Assembly (NCBI GenBank): GCA_045561575.1
Contig: JBJKXM010000054.1
Location: 1-40,520, forward strand
Origin: GCA-002715885 sp045561575
GTDB taxonomy: Bacteria; Bacteroidota; Bacteroidia; Flavobacteriales; BACL11
Direction: 5' to 3'
DNA length: 40,520 nucleotides
Positions within the stretch are counted from its first letter, which is position 1. Each line of letters opens with the position of its first letter. A model generated the notes under the pieces. It was given only the letters and a program-made list of their open reading frames with translations, did no database searches and was not told the origin of the DNA. This document shows positions 7,273 to 15,462 of the stretch, piece after piece. Both the position numbers and the translations under genes were made by a program.

Positions 7273-7644
7273 ATGAAAATAAATTTTCTTTTTGTTTTAA
7301 TGATGTTAGGTAATTTAAGTTATGCTTCGTTTCCTGTAAATGAGAAAGAGATAGTTTTAATTTCTGAAAACATAGAAGCACCAGCTTATGCTGAAGAAAA
7401 AAAAATTTGGGGTAACTTGTCTTTTTACTTATCGATATTAAGTTTACTAATCCTTCCTGATATAGGAAGTTCATTACTATTTTCAGTTTCAGCTATTACA
7501 TTTGGAATAATTGGCTTGACAAGAAAAGTTAATTGGAAAGAGATAACGGGTTTAATTATTGGATTAATTTCTGCTATAGTTGGTATTTCGTTTATCATTG
7601 TAGTAATTTCGAGTGGTGGTCTTGGAGCTGCATTTGGAGGATAA
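7273..7644 (+). CDS. Small ASFP-type membrane protein, DUF4190-like
   Basis: A 123-residue protein with a signal peptide ending YASFP (cleavage near residue 18-19), a short acidic segment, and two to three hydrophobic helices (about 50-75, 78-90 and 95-118). The pattern LSILSLL…ITFGIIGLTRK…EITGLIIGLISAIVGI resembles DUF4190-type proteins, in which a Gly-rich helix pair repeats. It ends in Gly residues (GGLGAAFGG) like its neighbours. It lies 44 nt after the preceding relative and 205 nt before the next. Function unknown. Confidence 0.7.
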   Translation: MKINFLFVLMMLGNLSYASFPVNEKEIVLISENIEAPAYAEEKKIWGNLSFYLSILSLLILPDIGSSLLFSVSAITFGIIGLTRKVNWKEITGLIIGLISAIVGISFIIVVISSGGLGAAFGG

Positions 7645-7759
7645 ACCTGTAATAAATCTAAATCTATACAATTGGTTGTTTTGTTTTAGTGGACCTAAGC
7701 GTCCTTATTTCGAACTTTTTTAGCAAATTGTTGACAAACATAAAGTTATTATAAAACAC

Positions 7760-7799
7760 GCTAAACATAAATGAAATACTTTTAGTTACTATGTTTAGC
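7760..7799. repeat. 9-bp inverted repeat
   Basis: GCTAAACAT (7760-7768) and ATGTTTAGC (7791-7799) are perfect arms separated by 22 nt, in the 205-bp gap between two ASFP genes. A T-rich run follows at 7802-7814, so it could be a terminator for the gene at 7273; a binding site or element end is equally possible. A smaller GGAC…GTCC pair lies at about 7691-7704. Confidence 0.4.
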
Positions 7800-7849
7800 A
7801 TAGATTTCTTTTTTTGGAGTTGTAGTTTTACAATATTAATACTAACACA

Positions 7850-8290
7850 ATGAAAAAATTTATTCTATTTACACTTCTTGCGACAATAGCAAGTTATTGC
7901 TTTGCATCTTTTCCAATCTTGACAACTCAAATAGATGATATGTCGCTTGTAAATTTAACTTATGAGAGTCCTTGGTATATATCTGCTAAAAATGCCATTC
8001 TTTTTCTTGCTTCTTGCTTTTTTGGAATTGCTACAATTTCAGTTTTTATAACTGAGGGTTTTTTGGTAAATGATTATGATGGGCCTAAAGCGTTATTACT
8101 TCTTCCTCTAACTCTAGCATTTGCATTTTTCTATGCTGCAATATTTTTAGGTAAAAAAATATGGAGTAGTAGTATTTCTAATGGTGACAAAAAATCAAAA
8201 AAGATGATTTTTTGGACTTTAGGTATTTCTGTTTTTTTGTTTTTTTTATTAGGTTTAGCAGGTATGGGGGGCTCTGGAATGGGAGGATAA
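7850..8290 (+). CDS. ASFP-type small multi-pass membrane protein
   Basis: A 146-residue protein with a signal peptide ending FASFP, matching the two preceding genes in the ASFP junction and in a Gly-rich C terminus (GMGGSGMGG). Hydrophobic segments lie at about 45-68, 82-103 and 120-140. No family with a known function is recognised. The shared signal-peptide end, size and tandem order with the genes at 6914 and 7273 suggest a diverged paralog set, perhaps forming one envelope assembly; that is inference only. Confidence 0.7.
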   Translation: MKKFILFTLLATIASYCFASFPILTTQIDDMSLVNLTYESPWYISAKNAILFLASCFFGIATISVFITEGFLVNDYDGPKALLLLPLTLAFAFFYAAIFLGKKIWSSSISNGDKKSKKMIFWTLGISVFLFFLLGLAGMGGSGMGG

Positions 8291-8342
8291 GATCTAACTA
8301 TTAAAACTTTTTTATAGATTTGATTAAATTTAAATTAAAAAA

Positions 8343-8843
8343 ATGAAATATTCAATTTTAGTAATAATAGCAACTTTTTTATTTTCATGTACTACGCAAA
8401 ATGAAAGAAATAATATAAGTTCAGATGCTGAACAAAAATTTATAAATAACTGTAATACTGTTCAATCATATCTTAATGATTTTGTGAATGAAAGCATTGA
8501 TTATAAAAAATATTTTAATGATACCTGTAAAGTAAGAGGTACTTATTTTAATTCAAAAGGACCGACAAATGTTGATGATAGAATTTCTTTACATAAAGAG
8601 ATGTGGGCTAAATATGATTTTGCTAATTCTGCTTCGATAAACTTTTTACCGGGTGTTAATGCAGAAACTAAAGAAATGGATGGTTCAGTTAGATTTTATT
8701 TTGATTGGACTGTTAATAACACTGAAAATGGAAAGTCTATTACTTTGCCATTGTATATGTCCTTTGATTTTGATAATGATGGTAAAATTAATTTTTATCA
8801 ATTCTTTGGAGATATTTCTGCTGGAATTTCTTCAATAGAATAA
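8343..8843 (+). CDS. Lipoprotein with possible NTF2/SnoaL-like fold
   Basis: A 166-residue protein whose N terminus ends in a lipobox (FLFSC, Cys at residue 16), so it is probably lipid-anchored. The mature part reads like an NTF2-like domain: helical NTVQSYLNDFVNESIDYKKYF…, a variable middle, then strands RFYFDWTV and FDFDNDGKINFYQFFGD, the usual ending for SnoaL/NTF2 proteins in this phylum. Such proteins bind small ligands or act as accessory subunits; no catalytic residues are evident. It lies 52 nt after the preceding gene. Confidence 0.65.
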   Translation: MKYSILVIIATFLFSCTTQNERNNISSDAEQKFINNCNTVQSYLNDFVNESIDYKKYFNDTCKVRGTYFNSKGPTNVDDRISLHKEMWAKYDFANSASINFLPGVNAETKEMDGSVRFYFDWTVNNTENGKSITLPLYMSFDFDNDGKINFYQFFGDISAGISSIE

Positions 8844-8965
8844 GCTAAAAAATCAAATTTCAATTTGCAAAAAACACTATTTATATTACTGTTGAACACA
8901 TAAGAGTTTAACCTCAAAAATGAAGTTATAATAAATTTTCTCCTTAGATTTAATAATTAATTATT

Positions 8966-9604
8966 ATGAAAAGAATTTTAATAGTTTTAGTTTTTGCTTT
9001 TGGGTTGATACAAACAACACAAGCTCAAGTAATAACAGCTGTTCCTTGTGACATGTTAGGTATGTCTATAAATGTTGGTTCTCAAGAAACTTCTATTAGT
9101 ATCTATCATTCAGGTCAGTATTTGACTCACCCTCAAGAATATAATATTTTTATATGGCAGTTTAGTGATCAGCAAGGAAATTTATTACATCTAGATACCT
9201 TAGTTGATGCATCGACAATATCTTTTGGTCACAGTTGGCCTCTTACTGATACAGTAGATGTTACAGTAAATCTAGTAAATGATTCAGCTAATTTAGATAA
9301 TTGGTATATTAATCAAGGGTTACCTCTCACTGGAGAATCATTAAATTGTCTTTTTGAGGATCAATTATTTTGGTATATAGATACATTTCCATCAGGAACA
9401 CTTTATGGGTCTTGGACATTTATTCATAATAATCCAGGTGTAGATCAAAACACACAGACAGCAATTGAAAATCATTCTGTAAATAATAAAAGTTTAGTTA
9501 AGGTTGTTGATTTATTAGGAAGAGAAGCAATCTTTGAAGTCAACAGGTTATTATTTTACATTTATAGTGATGGATCAATAGAAAAAAAATATTTTTCTAA
9601 ATAA
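8966..9604 (+). CDS. Secreted protein with short LLGR…DGSxEKK C-terminal tail
   Basis: A 212-residue exported protein with a signal peptide (1-20, ending QTTQAQ). Residues ~21-160 form a Thr/Asp-rich beta-type domain that I do not recognise. The last ~35 residues, VVDLLGREAIFEVNRLLFYIYSDGSIEKKYFSK, belong to a tail shared with the genes ending at 12062, 17576, 19340, 24978 and 33562. The tail resembles a shortened T9SS type A domain and is probably a surface or export signal. The neighbours give no function. Confidence 0.7.
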   Translation: MKRILIVLVFAFGLIQTTQAQVITAVPCDMLGMSINVGSQETSISIYHSGQYLTHPQEYNIFIWQFSDQQGNLLHLDTLVDASTISFGHSWPLTDTVDVTVNLVNDSANLDNWYINQGLPLTGESLNCLFEDQLFWYIDTFPSGTLYGSWTFIHNNPGVDQNTQTAIENHSVNNKSLVKVVDLLGREAIFEVNRLLFYIYSDGSIEKKYFSK

Positions 9605-9696
9605 TTGATACATAATTTCCTGTACATACTTTCAAGAATATACTTTTTTATTCATTATACATAAAAAAGTTATTTTATTTATTCTTTCTTTTTTTA

Positions 9697-9704
9697 TAAT
9701 TTTG
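9697..9704 (+). promoter_or_regulatory. -7 promoter element
   Basis: TAATTTTG is a perfect TAnnTTTG, 8 nt before the ATG at 9713. No clear TTG lies at the expected upstream distance. Confidence 0.45.
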
Positions 9705-9712
9705 TTCTAGTA

Positions 9713-10735
9713 ATGAATGCCTTATTATTTTATCTATTCTTAGCTTTATTTATTTCCTTTATTTGTTCTTTGGTTGAAGCTATTTTGTTAAGTATTCCGC
9801 AATCTTACTTAATGTCTATAGAAACAGAAAATTCATGGTCAAAATCATTTTTATTACTCAAAAAAAATATTGATAAACCTTTAGCAGCAATTTTAACATT
9901 AAACACCGTTGCTCATACTATTGGTGCTGCAGGAGTTGGTGCACAAGTAACGAATATATATGGTGATGATTTTTTAGGACTAGCTTCTGCTTTACTAACA
10001 ATTTTAATTCTATTTTTCTCTGAAATAATTCCAAAAACAATAGGTGCAAATTACTGGAGAGGATTTTCAAAGTCTACTTATTATATTCTTAAAGTAATGT
10101 TGTTTATTACATATCCTGTAGTAATTATTTCAATTAAGATAACTAAATTATTTTCTAAGGATAAGAATAATAAAGTTACTCGAGAGGAACTGTCAGCATT
10201 ATCAAATCAAGCATATAGTGAAGGCATATTCTCAATGCAAGAAAATAGAATAATTCAGAATATTATTGATTTACAGAAGATTAAAGCATCTGAAATATTA
10301 ACTCCAAGAGTCGTTGTTTTTTTAGCAAATGAATCTATAGGTATAGATGATTTTAAAAAAGATAAAAATTTTTCTAAATATTCTAGGATTCCACTATATA
10401 ATAATGATATAGAAAATATTACTGGTTATATCTTTTTACAAGATGTTATTGAAAAAATGTCAGATAATAAAAGTATTAAACTTAAAGACCTAAAAAGAGA
10501 AATTTTAACCGTTCCAAATACCGTTAATGTATTTTCATTGTTCAATCAATTTTTAGAAAAAAAAGAGCATATTGCTCTAATTGTTGATGAATATGGTGGA
10601 TTTGATGGTATAATTACAATGGAAGATATAATTGAAACTTTATTGGGCTTAGAGATAATAGATGAAAATGATCAGGTTGCTGATATGCAATTGTATGCAA
10701 AAGAAAAATGGTTTAATAAAAGAGATTTTGGGTAA
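9713..10735 (+). CDS. CNNM/DUF21 membrane protein with CBS pair (CorC/hemolysin-like)
   Basis: A 340-residue protein. Residues 1-140 form the CNNM (DUF21) membrane domain with three to four helices and the characteristic SLVEAILLSIPQSYL and SEIIPKTIGANYW motifs. Residues ~185-305 form a CBS pair (SEILTPRVVVF…; GYIFLQDVIEKM…; IALIVDEYGGFDGIITMEDIIETLLG). The C-terminal CorC/HlyC domain found in longer members is absent; the protein ends shortly after DENDQ. Relatives act in Mg2+/cation efflux at the inner membrane, with CBS domains sensing nucleotides. It appears to be monocistronic. Confidence 0.85.
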   Translation: MNALLFYLFLALFISFICSLVEAILLSIPQSYLMSIETENSWSKSFLLLKKNIDKPLAAILTLNTVAHTIGAAGVGAQVTNIYGDDFLGLASALLTILILFFSEIIPKTIGANYWRGFSKSTYYILKVMLFITYPVVIISIKITKLFSKDKNNKVTREELSALSNQAYSEGIFSMQENRIIQNIIDLQKIKASEILTPRVVVFLANESIGIDDFKKDKNFSKYSRIPLYNNDIENITGYIFLQDVIEKMSDNKSIKLKDLKREILTVPNTVNVFSLFNQFLEKKEHIALIVDEYGGFDGIITMEDIIETLLGLEIIDENDQVADMQLYAKEKWFNKRDFG

Positions 10736-10766
10736 AAAATATGAAGTTAATTTCTAAAGATAAGGA

Positions 10767-10979
10767 TTAACAACATCCACAACTTTTTTGGGAAATATGG
10801 TTTTTAGATTTTTTTATTTTACATGAATACATAGGAAACTTGGCAAGAAATATTTCACCTAACATGGTATTAGAAATGTTATTGTCACCACCAAATTTAT
10901 TTCTTATAATAGCACCAAATTCATCAATGCTATATAGTTTTTCTTCTAGCTCAAGAGGGTTTTGACTATTTTCTTCCAT
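10767..10979 (-). CDS. Small Cys-tailed protein of unknown function
   Basis: 70 residues if started at the ATG at 10979. The 7-codon longer frame starts with a TTG that overlaps a perfect -7 element (TATTTTTG on the minus strand, 10998-11005), so the ATG start is preferred. The protein is acidic at the N terminus, has a possible helix (LEEKLYSIDEFGAIIRNKF), and ends KSCGCC after a basic stretch, suggesting metal binding or a redox-active tail. No family with a known function is recognised. It converges on the CNNM gene, 31 nt away. Confidence 0.65.
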   Translation of the reverse strand: MEENSQNPLELEEKLYSIDEFGAIIRNKFGGDNNISNTMLGEIFLAKFPMYSCKIKKSKNHISQKSCGCC

Positions 10980-10997
10980 ATGAGTTAATAATTTATT

Positions 10998-11005
10998 CAA
11001 AAATA
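10998..11005 (-). promoter_or_regulatory. -7 promoter element (minus strand)
   Basis: TATTTTTG read on the minus strand is a perfect TAnnTTTG, 18 nt before the ATG at 10979. It decides the start of that gene against the upstream TTG. Confidence 0.45.
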
Positions 11006-11048
11006 TAAAAAACTTATTTAATTTAATTGTAATACTAAGGGTGGGGCA

Positions 11049-11056
11049 TATATTTG
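11049..11056 (+). promoter_or_regulatory. -7 promoter element, 4 nt before GTG start
   Basis: TATATTTG (perfect TAnnTTTG), with TTG at 11027-11029 and a 19-bp spacer. Only CTTT separates it from the GTG at 11061, so the transcript should start at or near the start codon. Confidence 0.65.
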
Positions 11057-11060
11057 CTTT

Positions 11061-12062
11061 GTGAATAAAACACTAATTTTCTTTCTGGTTTTTCCATTTT
11101 TTGGCTTTACACAAATAAATTTTTCAAATCAAAATTCATTTGACATTGTTACTTGGAATGTAGAGTGGTTTCCAAAACAAGGTATAGTAACTGTTGATTC
11201 TGTAAAAGAAATTATTGAGATTATAGATGCTGAAATTATTGCTTTACAGGAAATCAACAGTGTTTCTGAATTTAATAATCTAATTAGTAAATTAGATTTA
11301 TATAATGGTTTTTCCACAAATAATTCCAATCTTAATTTAGCATATGTTTACAAGAAAAATCTAAATATAGATTCAATTTATACTATTCTAAATTCAGAAA
11401 ATTATGTTTTTGCTGGCAGATTACCACTTGTTTTAGAAGTGAATTATCAAGGTGAAGATTACGTTATAATTAACAATCATTTTAAGTGTTGTGGAGATGG
11501 AATTCTAGATTTAGGCGATAGTAGTGATGAGGAAACTAGACGTTATAATGCTATAAGTTTATTGAAGAATTATATTGATTTAAACTTCATAAATAAAAAT
11601 GTTGTTATAGTTGGTGATCTAAATGATTTAATTGAAGAAAATAATCATAATGTTTTCACAACAATAATTAATGACAGCTTAAATTACTTATTCGCTGATA
11701 AATTTATTCCATTTCAAAATTCTGATGATTGGTCTTATCCTTCTTGGCCATCTCATTTAGATCATATAATCATAAATCAACCCCTATTTGATAATTTAAA
11801 TAACATATATCAAGATGTTCAAACTATAAGAGTTGATAATTATATAGGCTCTTTCCAAATATATGATAACATGATTTCAGATCATTTGCCTGTAGGAATT
11901 AACCTTTTTTATAATCCTACAATAATAAATGAATTTAATTTTAACAATACTGAGAATAAGTTTTATAATGTTTTTGGACAATTAATTAAGCCTAAGAAAA
12001 ATATTCTAATGATAGAGATTGATGATAATGGATTGGTTCAGAAAAAAGTTGTTGTTGATTAG
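11061..12062 (+). CDS. Secreted endonuclease/exonuclease/phosphatase-family protein
   Basis: A 333-residue exported protein starting with GTG directly after a promoter; the signal peptide (1-18) ends GFTQ. The EEP (DNase I-like) fold motifs are all present: TWNVEWF, ALQEIN (metal-binding Glu), INNHFKCC, VVIVGDLNDL (Asp/Asn), SHLDHIII and ISDHLPV (catalytic His). That points to an extracellular metal-dependent nuclease or phosphodiesterase, plausibly for phosphorus scavenging. The last ~33 residues (VFGQLI…IDDNGLVQKKVVVD) are the short tail shared with several secreted proteins in this window. Confidence 0.85.
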   Translation: MNKTLIFFLVFPFFGFTQINFSNQNSFDIVTWNVEWFPKQGIVTVDSVKEIIEIIDAEIIALQEINSVSEFNNLISKLDLYNGFSTNNSNLNLAYVYKKNLNIDSIYTILNSENYVFAGRLPLVLEVNYQGEDYVIINNHFKCCGDGILDLGDSSDEETRRYNAISLLKNYIDLNFINKNVVIVGDLNDLIEENNHNVFTTIINDSLNYLFADKFIPFQNSDDWSYPSWPSHLDHIIINQPLFDNLNNIYQDVQTIRVDNYIGSFQIYDNMISDHLPVGINLFYNPTIINEFNFNNTENKFYNVFGQLIKPKKNILMIEIDDNGLVQKKVVVD

Positions 12063-12153
12063 TTTTTTTTCTGTTTTGGAAATTACTTTAATTGCTAATC
12101 ATCTCATGTATTTTTAGTAAAAACACTTATTTTTAATTTGATTGATAATTGAT

Positions 12154-12161
12154 TAAGTTTG
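12154..12161 (+). promoter_or_regulatory. -7 promoter element of the carboxylase operon
   Basis: TAAGTTTG is a perfect TAnnTTTG. Exactly 4 nt (CTTG) separate it from the ATG at 12166, supporting that ATG over the in-frame TTG at 12163 and suggesting a leaderless mRNA. Confidence 0.55.
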
Positions 12162-12165
12162 CTTG

Positions 12166-13794
12166 ATGAATGATAATTTCAAAAAAAATAGGGAATATAA
12201 TAATCGTTTAATTTCAGAATTAAGTAAACGTTTTAAAAAAGTTAAATTAGGTGGTGGTCAATTGCGAATTGATAAACATCACGAGAAAGGTAAATTAACT
12301 GCCCGTGAAAGAATAGATTACCTTTTAGATAAAAAAACTAATTCTATAGAAATTGGTGCATTTGCTGCTGATGATATGTATCATGAACATGGTGGATGTC
12401 CTTCTGGAGGTGTAGTAGTTAAAATAGGTTATATTATGGGAAAACAATGCATTGTAGTTGCTAATGATGCTACTGTTAAAGCTGGCGCATGGTTTCCTAT
12501 TACAGGAAAAAAGAATTTAAGAGCTCAGGAAATTGCGATTGAAAATAAAATTCCAATAATCTATTTAGTAGATTCAGCAGGTGTTTATTTGCCAATGCAA
12601 GATGAAATTTTTGCTGACAAAGAACATTTCGGTCGTATTTTTAGAAATAATGCAATAATGAGTAGTTTAGGAATTACTCAAATTTCTGCTGTTATGGGTA
12701 GTTGTGTTGCTGGTGGCGCATATTTACCAATAATGAGTGATGAATCTATAATTGTAGATAAGACAGCTAGTATTTTCTTAGCAGGTAGTTATTTAGTTAA
12801 AGCAGCTATTGGTGAAAATATTGACAACGAAACCTTGGGGGGTGCAACAACTCATTGTGAAATCTCTGGTGTAACTGATTATAAAGCGAAAGATGATAAA
12901 GATGCATTAGATAAAATAAAAAATATAATTGATAAAATTGGAGATGCTGATAATGCTGGTTTTAACAAAATAAAAGGTTTTCAACCAAAAGAAAAAGAAA
13001 AAGAAATTTTAGGAATTTTACCAAAAGATAGAAATACTCCATACCAAATGTTAGATATTATTAAACGTTTGGTTGATAAATCAGAATTTGATGAGTACAA
13101 GAAAGGCTACGGTAAAACAATTTTAACGGGTTACGCTAGAATTGATGGATGGGCAGTAGGTATTGTAGCCAATCAAAGAAAATTAGTGAAAGCTAAAAAT
13201 GGGGAAATGCAATTCGGTGGAGTTATCTATAACGACTCAGCTGATAAGGCAACACGTTTTATTGCTAATTGTAATCAGAAGAAAATTCCTTTAGTTTTTT
13301 TACAAGATGTTACCGGTTTTATGGTCGGAAGTAAATCAGAACATGCTGGAATTATAAAAGATGGAGCAAAAATGGTTAATGCTGTAAGTAATTCTGTGGT
13401 TCCAAAATTTACTGTGATTATTGGAAACTCTTATGGTGCTGGAAACTATGCAATGTGTGGTAAAGCTTATGACCCAAGACTTATTGTTGCTTGGCCAAGT
13501 GCAGAATTAGCTGTTATGAGTGGAAATTCTGCTGCCAAAGTATTACTTCAAATTGAAACAGCATCATTAAAAAAGCGCGGTGAAGAGATTACAAGTGAAA
13601 AAGAAGCTGAACTATATGATCAAATAAAATCACGCTATGATCAGCAAATATCTCCTTATTATTCAGCTGCAAGAATTTGGACTGACGCAATTATTAATCC
13701 ACTAGACACAAGAACTTGGATTTCTATGGGAATAGAAGCGGCAAATCATTCACCAATTGATAAAAAGTTTAATATGGGTCTTTTACAGGTATAA
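12166..13794 (+). CDS. Acyl-CoA carboxylase beta chain, probably 3-methylcrotonyl-CoA carboxylase
   Basis: A 542-residue carboxyltransferase subunit that transfers CO2 from biotin to an acyl-CoA. The two crotonase-like halves are visible: LTARERIDYLLD and DSAGVYLPMQDEIF with GGAYLPIMSDE in the N half, and DVTGFMVG and GNSYGAGNYAMCGKAYDPR in the C half. The LPMQDEIFADKEHFGRIFRNNA stretch fits methylcrotonyl-CoA rather than propionyl-CoA enzymes. The following genes (isovaleryl-CoA dehydrogenase-like and HMG-CoA lyase) also point to leucine breakdown. The biotin-carrying alpha chain is not in the window. The downstream dehydrogenase starts 3 nt after the stop, so the two form an operon. Confidence 0.85.
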   Translation: MNDNFKKNREYNNRLISELSKRFKKVKLGGGQLRIDKHHEKGKLTARERIDYLLDKKTNSIEIGAFAADDMYHEHGGCPSGGVVVKIGYIMGKQCIVVANDATVKAGAWFPITGKKNLRAQEIAIENKIPIIYLVDSAGVYLPMQDEIFADKEHFGRIFRNNAIMSSLGITQISAVMGSCVAGGAYLPIMSDESIIVDKTASIFLAGSYLVKAAIGENIDNETLGGATTHCEISGVTDYKAKDDKDALDKIKNIIDKIGDADNAGFNKIKGFQPKEKEKEILGILPKDRNTPYQMLDIIKRLVDKSEFDEYKKGYGKTILTGYARIDGWAVGIVANQRKLVKAKNGEMQFGGVIYNDSADKATRFIANCNQKKIPLVFLQDVTGFMVGSKSEHAGIIKDGAKMVNAVSNSVVPKFTVIIGNSYGAGNYAMCGKAYDPRLIVAWPSAELAVMSGNSAAKVLLQIETASLKKRGEEITSEKEAELYDQIKSRYDQQISPYYSAARIWTDAIINPLDTRTWISMGIEAANHSPIDKKFNMGLLQV

Positions 13795-13796
13795 AT

Positions 13797-15440
13797 ATGA
13801 GTTATTTTAAAGAAGAACATAATTTATTTAGAGAGAGTTTAAGAGAATTTCTTGAAAGGGAAGTTCGCCCAAATATTAACACCTGGGAAAAAGAGGGAAG
13901 AATACCAAAGTCTATTTGGAAAAAAATGGGTGATATGGGTTTTTTAGGTTTAAGCTTACCTGAAAAATATGGTGGTAGTAATTTAGATTTCTTTTTTGAA
14001 GTCATATTAAATGAAGAACTGGGAAGATTAAATAGTGGAGGTTTTGTTATTACTCAACAAGTAGTTCAATATATGTCTGCGCCATATATTTATAAATATG
14101 GAAATGATTATTTAAAAGATAAATATTTACCTGGAATTATTTCTGGGGATTTAATAAGTTGTATTGGAATTACTGAACCTGACGCTGGGTCTGACACTAA
14201 GAATATACAAACAAGAGCACAGCTAGTTGATGATCATTATGTGGTAAATGGATCAAAAACTTTTATAACTAATGGAATTTATGGAGATTTAGTAGTTTTA
14301 GTTGTAAAAACAGATTCCAAAGCTGGATCAAAAGGAGTTAGTTTATTATGTGTAGAGCTTAATCAAAAAGGTATTACTAAAAATAAAATCAATAAACTTG
14401 GTTGGCATTCCTCAGACACTGCAGAACTTGGTTTTGACAATGTACTAGTGCCAAAGGAAAATTTGATTGGAGAAGAGGGTAAAGGTTTTTACTATCTAAT
14501 GAACGGCCTACAGCTTGAAAGACTTTGTTTTCTCCCTAGTCTAGTTGCCACTAATGAGTTTGCTTTATCAGAATCGTTGTATTATATGTCCCAAAGAAAG
14601 GCTTTTGGCAGAACTATAGATAAATTTGAAGTTTTAAGACATAGATTTTCTCAACTATCCTCTGAACAAGAAGCTTTAAAAGCATTTAGTTATTACTGTT
14701 GTGATTTATTTGATAAAGGAATTTATGATGTTAAATTATGTTCAATGGGTAAACTACTTGTAACTGAGTTACATGAAAAAATTTCTACTCAATGTTTACA
14801 ATTCTTTGGAGGGAATGGATATACTGAAGATTATCCAATGGCAAGAATGTATAGAGATTCTAGAATTGGAACAATAGGTGGGGGGACTTCAGAAATTATG
14901 AGAGAGATTATTGCAAAAATCGTAATTGATGATATGAAATATGAAAAAGTAAATTCACCAAATAATTTACAAGAAAGCCCATCAGATTTAATTACATCTA
15001 ATTATGATGAAATGATCTCATCAATAAAAAATTCTGAAGAAAATGATTTGAGCTTAGCAATCAAGTGTATTGCCATTTCTGAAGAAACATTAAATACAAC
15101 TATTAATTATATCAATAAGGATAATAGAAAAAATTCACAATCTATTAGACATCAAATAGCCCAATTATCCTCAGATACTGAGTGTTATAAAAGTTATTTA
15201 CTTTCAATTTACAATAATTCAAATTTTGATGAAAATGCAAAAAAAGAAATTGCTATGACTTCTCACTTAACTATCCAGTTAATGGATAAAGTAGTTTCAC
15301 AATGTTTTGAATTGTTTGATAATTTTGACGACTTAGAACTTCATCCTCTTATTCAAGCATTAAAAGATTCAAAAATGATTCAAATAAAACACTCTAAAAG
15401 AGAGTTGCTTGAAATTATCTCTAATCATTTAATAAAATAA
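13797..15440 (+). CDS. Acyl-CoA dehydrogenase with C-terminal extension (isovaleryl-CoA type)
   Basis: A 547-residue FAD-dependent dehydrogenase. Residues 1-380 are the standard fold, with ITEPDAGSDT and FITNG flavin motifs and FGGNGYTEDYPMARMYRD. The position that is Glu in medium-chain enzymes is Gly here (IGGGTSEI, about 360-367), while QLERL (E241) matches the isovaleryl-CoA dehydrogenase catalytic Glu. Together with the carboxylase just upstream, this suggests isovaleryl-CoA as substrate. Residues ~385-547 are an extra, mostly helical region not found in ordinary ~380-residue isovaleryl enzymes; longer relatives such as VLCAD carry a comparable extension. It converges on the HMG-CoA lyase gene, 22 nt away. 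Confidence 0.85.
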   Translation: MSYFKEEHNLFRESLREFLEREVRPNINTWEKEGRIPKSIWKKMGDMGFLGLSLPEKYGGSNLDFFFEVILNEELGRLNSGGFVITQQVVQYMSAPYIYKYGNDYLKDKYLPGIISGDLISCIGITEPDAGSDTKNIQTRAQLVDDHYVVNGSKTFITNGIYGDLVVLVVKTDSKAGSKGVSLLCVELNQKGITKNKINKLGWHSSDTAELGFDNVLVPKENLIGEEGKGFYYLMNGLQLERLCFLPSLVATNEFALSESLYYMSQRKAFGRTIDKFEVLRHRFSQLSSEQEALKAFSYYCCDLFDKGIYDVKLCSMGKLLVTELHEKISTQCLQFFGGNGYTEDYPMARMYRDSRIGTIGGGTSEIMREIIAKIVIDDMKYEKVNSPNNLQESPSDLITSNYDEMISSIKNSEENDLSLAIKCIAISEETLNTTINYINKDNRKNSQSIRHQIAQLSSDTECYKSYLLSIYNNSNFDENAKKEIAMTSHLTIQLMDKVVSQCFELFDNFDDLELHPLIQALKDSKMIQIKHSKRELLEIISNHLIK

Positions 15441-15462
15441 AAGCTAATAGTAGCTTATCAGT

